The position numbers and the translations under genes are program-made. A stretch of 27,500 nt of DNA from Cryptococcus deneoformans JEC21 (lineage: Eukaryota; Basidiomycota; Tremellomycetes; Tremellales; Cryptococcaceae). The notes beneath the pieces were generated by a model. It had not been told where the DNA came from and searched no databases. It saw only the letters and a list, made by a program, of their open reading frames with translations. Location: the NCBI RefSeq assembly GCF_000091045.1, contig NC_006686.1, positions 165,001 through 192,500 of the forward strand, read 5' to 3'. Shown one piece after another: positions 19,909 through 27,500 of the stretch (the first letter of the stretch is position 1; each line of letters begins with the position of its first letter).

Positions 19909-21545
19909 ATGAGCCGCCCCCTCCGAATAGGGTTCATACATCCAGACCTTGGAATAGGTAAGACTGATTGACTCGTGTTATGCTAACTCGGCAAGGCGGG
20001 GCAGAGCGTCTCGTAGTGGACGCGGCTCTATCTCTCAAAAACAAAGGCCACCATGTCACGATATTCACTTCGAGGCATGATCCTTCTCGGTGCTTTCCAG
20101 AGACTATAGATGGCACTCTTCCAGTCCATGTCCTCGGATCGTCCCTTCCTCGATCACTCCACCCCAAATTCCCATTCACCATCCTCTTCTCCATCCTCCG
20201 ATCCCTTCTTCTTGCTGTCCTTCTCCTCACGTCTCTTCTTTTACCCGGTCCGCCATCCATTGCCAACCCTCTTTCGCCTCTTCAAGGGTTCGATATCTTC
20301 TTTGTCGATCAGCAAAGTGTTGCTGTGCCGCTTCTGAGGTTTGTTAGCGGGACAAGGATCGTATTTTACTGTCATTTCCCCGACAAACTGCTTAGCGGAG
20401 GATGGGAGATCGATGTGGGCAAAGATAAGGCCGTGGTGGAGAGAAAAGGGGTTGGCATACTGAAGCGCATGTACCGGTGGCCTATCGACAAGCTCGAGGA
20501 GTATACGACTGGTGGGTTGTCCGCACATTCATTATGCCGTGGCTGACCAGTATGACAGGTCAATCGGACATCATCATCTCCAACTCTGAATTCTCTTCTC
20601 GCGTTTTTGCCCTCGCTTTCCCTTCTCTCGCCCAGAAACCTCGCCGAGTGGTCTACCCTTGTATCGACCTATCTTCTTACACATCAACTTCTTCTGATGT
20701 CAAGGATGGAAGCGTCAACCTTATTCAATCCGATCGACCTACAATCATTTCTTTTAACAGGTTTGAGGCGAAGAAGAATGTGGACCTAGCCATAAGGACT
20801 TTTGCAAAACTTCGTGACGATGATCTCATCTCAAAGGAAGAGTTTAGAAATCTTCGATTTGTCGTTGGTGGTAAGTCATACTACGTTTTGACCGTTAAGA
20901 AGCTAATTGCAACCAGGGGGGTACGACCCTGATCAACGGGACAATGCCCAAACTCTTCTCCACCTCCAAAACCTCTGTACTAACCTCTCCTTATCACATC
21001 ATACCATTCCCTCTTCCTCTCCAATCTCTCCCAACACGCAAATCATTTTCCTCCTCAACTTTTCCTCTGCCCAGCGTGCCCATCTCCTTACTTCTCCTTC
21101 TACCTTAGCGCTCTTGTACACACCCACCAACGAGCATTTCGGTATCGTCCCCATCGAAGCCGGGGCCTGCGGATTACCCGTATTGGCATGCGATACCGGC
21201 GGTCCGGTAGAGACCGTCGTTGATTTTTCCATCCCTTCCAATGCTGAGAACGGCACGGGTCTCCTACGACCACCCCGAGCTGAAGAATGGGCACCAGCGT
21301 TGACCACTCTCCTCCATCTCTCTTCTTCCCAACGCTCCATTATCTCTCAGAGTGCTCAAACCCGTATCGCCGAAAACTTTTCCTTGGCTACGATGGGGAC
21401 GCAGCTTGAGAAGGCTTGTCGGGATGCGCTAGCGATGGGTGATTTGCATGTTCAAGTTGGGGATAAGCTAATTTGGGGTGGACTGGGATTAATGGGTTTT
21501 GCAGCGGGTGGGTTGGGCGTTATTTGGATGGTATGGGGGGTTTGA
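19909..21545 (+). CDS. ALG2: ALG2 alpha-1,3/1,6-mannosyltransferase, N-glycan precursor synthesis
   Basis: Four exons, 19909-19957, 19996-20511, 20559-20870 and 20917-21545, give 501 residues. The first intron is only 38 bases and ends in CAAG. The N-terminus, LRIGFIHPDLGIGGAERLVV, followed by DAALSLKNKGHHVTIFTSRHD, is the hallmark ALG2 start. Later come a hydrophobic membrane-associating stretch (about 75-100), FYCHFPD, the segment SDIIISNSEFSSRVF, the GT4 donor-binding blocks FNRFEAKKNVDLAI and VVGGGYD, and the EX7E motif in NEHFGIVPIEA with GLPVLACDTGGPVE. A final hydrophobic segment (LGLMGFAAGGLGVIWMVWGV) fits an ER-membrane anchor. ALG2 adds the second and third mannoses to Man1GlcNAc2-PP-dolichol on the cytosolic side of the ER. 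It is normally essential. It converges on the WD40 gene, 231 bases between stops. Confidence 0.95.
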
Positions 21546-21776
21546 GTAAGCTCATAGATATATTGTTATGCATATGTCCAGTTATATATAGACTGCTACT
21601 TGAGTCTCCAATGAGAAGCTGCGTGGTGGTCGCAGAAATGTAATGCAAGGGGCGACCGGCATGCCCGGCCTTTCAATAGGCTCAAGCAACTGAGACACAT
21701 GCCATACTGGACGGGCAACATCCTGCTTGAAGAAGCCAGCTATTTCCATCCCATGTAATTTGGCAACACGAAACAC

Positions 21777-23240
21777 CTAGCTGGACGCTGGAGGTAAGAA
21801 CGACCATATTTTCATCGTCGAATCTTTAATGTTGCTTATCGGAGTAGTCATACCCCCACTACCCTCGTTCTCAAGCCCTGAACCTGAGTCATCTGAATCT
21901 GAATCTGAATCTGATTGAGAGCCTTCATTCGATTCGTTATCGAGCGTTGAACCTGAAGCAGTCATATTTCTGGAGCCTGAAGATGTTAAAAGGAGAGGGT
22001 AGTAAGGGTGAAGTTGAACAGAGCTGACAGCGTCTTCCTTGACGTCAGTAGTGTGTAAATACAAGTTGGGCGCTCACCATTATGCAGTTTTTCCTCAAAC
22101 ACAACAGGCACCTCCGGACTGATGATATCCCAGACCTTGACTAACCCCTCCTACAGCTGGTTAGAATGTCATTATAAATAATTAATAGAAAGAACACACC
22201 TCATCACCACTCGCCAGCCATCTGCCCCAAACGTCTATATCAAACCATAACCTCTGATTTGTCCGCCCTTTTCTCGGGAGACTATGCAGCGGCTGAGAGG
22301 GGTTACGGATATCATATACTTGGATTACATCTGATCGCCTCGAAGCGACAAAAAGAAGGGTTGGGTTGAGCGGGTGGTACGATAATTGCGTCACACCCCC
22401 AACTTCCAGTCCACCCAACCATCCTTCCAAATCCCCGTCTTCCGTGTACATCCCTACGGATCCATCGTACCCTCCAGCAACAAAACTCCCTGTGGTATCA
22501 GGTGCAAAAGCAAGTGCCGAGATGATTCCTTTCTGCCCATCCTTGGACGACCTTGTGAAAGTCGTTTTGAGCCGGGTAGACGATGATGAAGTGAGATCAA
22601 TAATTTCGATGAAAGAAGAGCAGCCGCAATATAGTTTAGAGAGTGAGGGGTGAAAGGCAAGACTGTACGGCGATATGAATCGCTCTCGATGGTCTATGAT
22701 GGGGTAGCTCGCTCTCACCTGGAAGTCTGTCAGCACCAACTTCCATTTAGGCTGACTTACATTGCCGGTCTTCGCATCGATAAGCTTGACAGGATTGTCC
22801 CTTATCCCAGCCACAAAGCAGAAGCTCTCCGGAACCAGAGATGAGGCGGTCGGAAACCATATTGATGACGTTATACTATCGGGCTGCTTGAATTGGTGGG
22901 TGTCGAATGTACCGAGGCTGGTCTCACTCAGGCTGGAAGATATCAGCGACCGTACGCAGTATTAGTAGACGTAGACCAACGTGTGTATGCGAAACGAGCG
23001 ATCCTCCGTAGTTGTAAGTACAGCAGACCCATCTGGCGACCTAGATATTTAGCTTAAGATCTTCGATGGTTAAACGTACCATCTGGCAGACCTCCAAAAG
23101 TTGTTTTCGAGTGGTGAGGAAAGGGATGCTGCATTTATGGAGGCATAGAGAGAGGCATTGTCGAAGCTATATTCTGGTGGCGCATACGCTTGCTGCTGTT
23201 GATTTTGATCTTGTTCTTGTCCATGGTGCTGTTCTTCCAT
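21777..23240 (-). CDS. WRAP53/TCAB1-like WD40 protein
   Basis: Six exons, 23240-23080, 23040-22981, 22932-22761, 22718-22200, 22150-22078 and 22033-21777, give 413 residues. After a Gln-rich N-terminus, the stretch NNFWRSARWSPDGSAVLTTTEDRSFRIH opens a WD40 propeller. Blocks such as YSLAFHPSLSKLYCG, KGIISALAFAPD, FVAGGYDGSVGMY, GVTQLSYHPLNP, TNQRLWFDIDVWGRWLASGDE and VKVWDI follow the order seen in human WRAP53 (TCAB1), which guides scaRNAs and telomerase RNA to Cajal bodies; fungal relatives are less studied. The last repeat carries an acidic Ser/Asp tract encoded by GAATCT-type hexamers (21890-21920). Intron 3 (42 bases) is in frame with no stop, so its retention would add 14 residues; the spliced form fits the family better. 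The final exon uses an AAG acceptor. Orthology rests on block order, not on an alignment. Confidence 0.85.
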
Positions 23241-23380
23241 GTTATATGTTCAAAGTCATCGAAGAGAGTTATTGAAGAGCCGGTGAAAGTCACGCATGAC
23301 ATTGACGAAAACGCGTCAACCGCGAACAAGAAGTAATTTAGTGGATCTTATCATCTATCTCTTCATCCCAAACCCTTCCA
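23241..23380. promoter_or_regulatory. 140-base divergent promoter with an ACGCGT box
   Basis: The WD40 gene (minus) and the SUMO-protease gene (plus) start only 140 bases apart and must share upstream sequence. The interval contains ACGCGT at 23311-23316, flanked by AAA and CAAC, identical to the MluI cell-cycle box core bound by MBF in fungi. A single six-base match is weak evidence. No clear TATA box is present. Confidence 0.4.
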
Positions 23381-26300
23381 ATGGAGCAGCTCGAGGTCCA
23401 CGACGACATCTTCGCCGCCTATCATATTCCCAAGATCTCTACTCCATCCACATCTTCATCAAGCACAGTTTCCAGCACACGGGCGCAAAGGGGGAAGGGA
23501 AAGCAGCGAGCAGCGTCAAGTGAAGTCGAAGAAGAAACACATGTGGCGACGCCAGAAGAGTGCGTGCCATACATCGCTCATAGAGAGCTCTAAACTTATC
23601 CTCACTGGGCTGTAGAGAAGCACGTGGCAGCTCTGGCAGAAAGAAGATGGCTGGGCAAAACAGACAAGTACGCCTCTATATCGTCGTCTGTTAATGGTCA
23701 AGCTGACCAAAGACTGAACCTGTAGGAGGCCGGCATGACTCGAGCGAGAGCCAGAATGACCAATGTTGTAAACGGATACTCTCCATACGGTGCGAGTCAG
23801 AGGAAAGGAGCGGCCTTAGGTCGAGCAAGTCTTGCGAAAGCCGTACCACAAAGCGAATTCTATTCCAACCCCAAGGCTTCCGGCTCACGAGAACTCAACA
23901 CTCCTACCCAACAGAACACCCGTGCCAGCACCTCAAATACCCGCTCTCTGTCAAGGAATCAACTACTCGCTAATGCCCGGGGCACTCATTCTGCTGGCTT
24001 ACATGATGATAGTGATGATGCTGAGGGATCCCCGGTACGAAGGGCGTACAAGCCTGATGAAACAGAAGATGATGTCCCTGTTCTTGTCGAATTACCGAAC
24101 AAAGAACCCTCCAGCGCCCAACCTACAAGACGCACAGGTGGAGAGCAAGGGACAAATTCAAATCCCTTCAAAGGCAAGGGGAAAGCTGCAGATGTATTCG
24201 GGAATCATCGCGACGCCCGGCATCCTCAACCTTCTCGTGCGGCCAAAAATGACGATGAAGTCGAGTATATGCCGCATGGGGAGGTCAAAATTACAAAGGA
24301 GATGCGTGTTGCCGAGTTAGATATGCTTACGAAGCAGGTGACGCCGAGGTTTGGGCAGAGGCAACGGCGACCGATGAATAACAAGGACGGAAATCAGGTC
24401 AAGGTACGTTGATGAGCGAGAGCTGCTGCGTTGTTATACTGATATATGCTTTAGATTTCAAATCGTGCGCCAACCCAAGTTCTAAAGAGTCCCGGTGATT
24501 CTGTTCCACTTAATTTCAACCTTGCATGGATCTCCCCAAACACAATCTTGCGGTGCACCGGGATAACGTTTGACGGAAAAGAGCTGAGATTGGCATGTGA
24601 AGGCGGAGGCTCATCATGGAAAATTGATTTCAAGAAAATGATTAGTATACAGGTTCGTAATACAGTCAACTGTCCGCGATATTCTAGCTTAGACTTCGGG
24701 ATATTCAGTTGTGCACAAGCCAAGAACATCCTTTCATTTGTTTCGAAGTGAACCCCAACGACACCGATCGTGATTCATTCAGTAATCTTTTGGACGGAAA
24801 GAGTACGTCTGAATAAACGCGTATCCCGTGATCTCCTAAAACCTACAGCTAACTATTCTATTTGTAGAACTGAATTTTGAGGGCACAGTTCAACTTTGCA
24901 TAAAGCCTTCTAAATCATTGCAAACTGCTCAAAGGCTCGATACGTTTTTGTCACGATTGAGATCTCAAGCGGTTGGCCGAGTCGACGAGCTAGAGTGAGC
25001 ACCATTTGTTTTCATCGTTTTCCCCATATGCATAACTAATGGGATTTTGCGAATGTATAGCCAAGCATCTTGCAAGCTGCTCTCCGAGTCGTGCAACTCC
25101 CAAGTCCTCGATACTAGGGCCCGTCATGAAGCTCAGCGACGTGTCAAAGCGGCGGAAGCAGCCGAGAAACGGATTGCAAGTCGGGCCTCTTCCCCCATAG
25201 ACTCGTGGCCGTACGGAATCGACGATAAAAAAGAAGAAAAGGAGAAGAAACCTGCCGCCAAGGGAGGTAGAGGTAAAAAGAAAGAAGAGCAAGGAGATCG
25301 GAATCAGAGTAAACTTAACTTGTACGTTTTTTTCTCCTGCCAAACAGCAAGGCGTGTTTTGACGATTTTGTGCAGCGCCCCTCAACCTGTTGTGCCCGTT
25401 CGTCGGAGTTCACGTCGTTCGACTAACAAGCTCATCGAAGAAATTTCCTCTGACGATGAAAGACCTGTACACGTCTCCAAGGAACCGCCACCAGCGAACA
25501 AGAACGAGTTATACTTCTGTTATCCACCAACGGAAAAGGCTGCGGTGAGCATCACACAGGGCGATAAGTACAGAGTAAAGGTTGGCGAGTTCTTAAATGA
25601 TACTTTGCTGGAATTTGGTTTAAGGTGGGTTCATCGCTTCCTTCTATGAGAATCTGAGATCGCTGTTCAGAAAGAGTGCTTATTGTGAAAAAAAGGCATG
25701 TGTTGAGTCAAGTGACCGATGCGAGAAGAGAGGAAACTCATGTTTTTAATTCGTTCTTCTATGGTAAACTGTCGAACAAGTCGAAAGGGTAAGACAGCTT
25801 CCTATAACCGCAATTGGAACCGGTCCTGATGCAGACTACAGGAATAAACCTACATCTGAAGGCTGGCCAGCGTACAACTCCGTCCAGAGGTGGACTCGAA
25901 ATAAGAATGTTTTTGATAAGCGGTTCATCATCGTGCCAATCAATGAACAGTATGTACATTTCTGGACTTGAAACATTTAGACTGAAACAATGACTGTTAG
26001 CTTTCATTGGTACTTGGCTGTCATAATCAACCCTCGAGGTATCCTTCGGCCCCGTGCTCCAGAACCTGCCCTAGAAATCTCTCGTCCTAACACACGCGCC
26101 ACAGCCGGAACTATGGTTGGTGGAAGTCCTGGGCATCACTATTCAGAGCTTATGGAAGATCCCAAGATCGAAGCTGGACCTGAACTTTCCGCAGAGGCAC
26201 AAGCACACAAGGATGCATCGCTCGAAAAAGAAAAGGGAACCCCTGGTTTACCTTCTGCGCAATCCAATCAGTCTCCCAAGCGATCCCTAGCCCAATCTCT

Positions 26301-27500
26301 TACGCCTCCAAAAACTCGAAAATCTCCTTTTTTCCAGTCGTCACCGTTAACGCCTGCACCAGAAGACGGCGATGGAGAGTTCCCACATCCAGGAGATCAG
26401 TCTGTAGATCCACTCGATGTCATGAGCCAGCAGACAGATACTGAGAGGGACGAAGATATAGAGATGAAGGACGTGCGCAATGGAGTGCAGGAAATTGACT
26501 TGGATGGACCGCCCAACTCCAAAAATGAAAAGGATGGAAGTGGTGATGAGGGAACTGGGGGTTTTATTGTCACTCCGACACTGCTGGCTATGCAGCAGCA
26601 GCAGAATCAAGTTGAAAAGGGTGCCAAGCTACCTATGGTTACCACTGTGGTTGATGATGACGAGGAAGGGGCGAAAGCCAAGGCAAAGAATTCAGCATCA
26701 GCGAAGAAGGGGAAGTCCAAGGGACAAGATGCCAATTTTGAAGACGGCCGGTGAGTCATTAATCAATTTTAACTTGATATAGCTGACCCAGAAGTAGTAC
26801 ATGGATTATCACCTTTGATTCTCTTGGAGGCGCTCACAGGGCGGTTGGCACCAATCTTTCAAGATGGTTGCAGTATGAAGCTAAGAATAAGCTTAATATT
26901 GACTATGAGCCTGAAGACGCGCAGTACTGGCACGGCAAAGTAAGCATATATGAGCTATTATGCAGAACGTAGCTAACGCAGGCTATCAAAGGTACCCCAG
27001 CAAGGAAATTTTTATGACTGTGGCTTGTTCGTAGTCCATTATGCCAAGCAGCTTTTGCAACGGCCTGAAGAAGTTCTCTCTTTCGTACAAGTAAGCAATC
27101 AGCATCACAACCACCGATAGCCCATTGACAAACCAACTTCTTACTAGCGTCGTCAACCTCCCGAATGGTCTCCTGAAGTTGGTGAATGGCGAGCCGACCT
27201 TGACAGGTTTTGGCAAGCCTCTGAAACCAAAAACCTCCGTATATCCTGGGTCGTAACCATGGATGACCTGGCTAGCGAGTGGGGGAAGATCGAAAAGGAG
27301 AGGCCAAAAGCGGCGGATGATGCGGAGGGCGAAGGGGATGCGAGTCAAGTCGAGGAAGTGACCAAGGAGGAAAGAGAGGCGGAAGCGCGTATGGAGAAGG
27401 AGGTGGAGCAGGAGTTGAAGCGACGGCAGGAGGAAATCGACAAGGGCGAGGGGGGAAAGGGAGAAGGAGAGAGAGATGGAGAAGGCGACGAAACTAGAGA
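23381..27500 (+). CDS. ULP2/SENP6-type SUMO protease (C48), 3' end outside the window
   Basis: Fourteen exons read so far: 23381-23559, 23616-23667, 23726-24403, 24455-24652, 24709-24802, 24868-24994, 25061-25321, 25376-25624, 25696-25788, 25842-25949, 26001-26750, 26798-26939, 26992-27090 and 27148 onward, about 1127 residues. A disordered Arg/Ser/Asn-rich N-terminus is followed by a domain at about 304-440 with a strand-rich pattern (ILRCTGITFDGKELRLACEG, SWKIDFKKMISIQ) that could be PH-like, a Lys/Glu-rich coil, then the protease: GEFLNDTLLEFGLR, THVFNSFFYGKLS, YNSVQRWTRN, the catalytic His in NEHFHWYLAVIINP (about 682), Asp in WIITFDSLGG (about 937) and Cys in QQGNFYDCGLFVVHYAK (about 987). 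About 240 residues rich in Ser, Pro, Lys and Asp separate the His and Asp. Such enzymes cleave SUMO or poly-SUMO from nuclear proteins. The junction at 25625-25695 is the least certain. Confidence 0.9.

Noticed and set aside
20090..20347. Overlapping plus-strand frames inside ALG2
   Set aside because: Ser/Pro/Cys-rich shadow frames of ALG2 exon 2, which itself has strong family motifs.
1..27500. CRISPR arrays, transposons, LTRs, prokaryotic operons, biosynthetic or defence clusters
   Set aside because: No spaced direct repeats, terminal repeats, integrase, transposase or reverse-transcriptase motifs, and no clustering of related functions were seen; the gene set is eukaryotic housekeeping.

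Overview
The window looks like nuclear DNA of a basidiomycete yeast, most probably a Cryptococcus or another close member of the Tremellales. The reasons are genes cut into many exons by introns of about 40-80 bases with GTRNGT donors and CTRAC-like branch sites, short intergenic gaps, genes on both strands without operons, and proteins with fungal or general eukaryotic relatives. The genus is an inference from architecture; no database was searched. All gene models were built by hand from reading-frame continuity, splice sites and known family motifs.

Layout, left to right: a RING-type E3 ligase of the RNF10/Mag2 family (344-2655, -); an intron-containing tRNA-Glu(CTC) (3188-3283, +); a secreted S10 serine carboxypeptidase (4344-6301, +); NAD(P)HX epimerase (7118-8201, +) converging on a GTT1-like glutathione transferase (8501-9628, -); a degenerate second copy of the same tRNA (9996-10089, -); a mitochondrial DEAD-box-related helicase (10422-12490, +) converging on a 17-exon CSC1/OSCA-type membrane channel (12874-17039, -); a 1.6 kb interval with coding-like fragments on the minus strand (about 17375-18521); a small secreted protein (18659-19356, +); a possible 50-residue spliced gene (19424-19675, -); the N-glycan mannosyltransferase ALG2 (19909-21545, +) converging on a WRAP53/TCAB1-like WD40 protein (21777-23240, -); and, divergent from it, a ULP2/SENP6-type SUMO protease that runs off the right edge (23381 to beyond 27500, +).

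The genes do not form one pathway. They are housekeeping functions in an ordinary euchromatic region: ribosome-linked ubiquitination, extracellular proteolysis, metabolite repair, detoxification, mitochondrial RNA work, membrane ion flux, protein glycosylation, RNP or telomerase biogenesis and deSUMOylation. No transposon, CRISPR array or biosynthetic cluster was seen.

Nothing here is a clear new system. The items most worth a second look are the unresolved minus-strand gene or relic at 17.4-18.5 kb, the possible 50-residue gene at 19.4-19.7 kb, the GC-AG intron and 12-base micro-exon in the channel gene, the intact and decayed tRNA-Glu pair, and the roughly 240-residue insertion inside the SUMO-protease catalytic domain.
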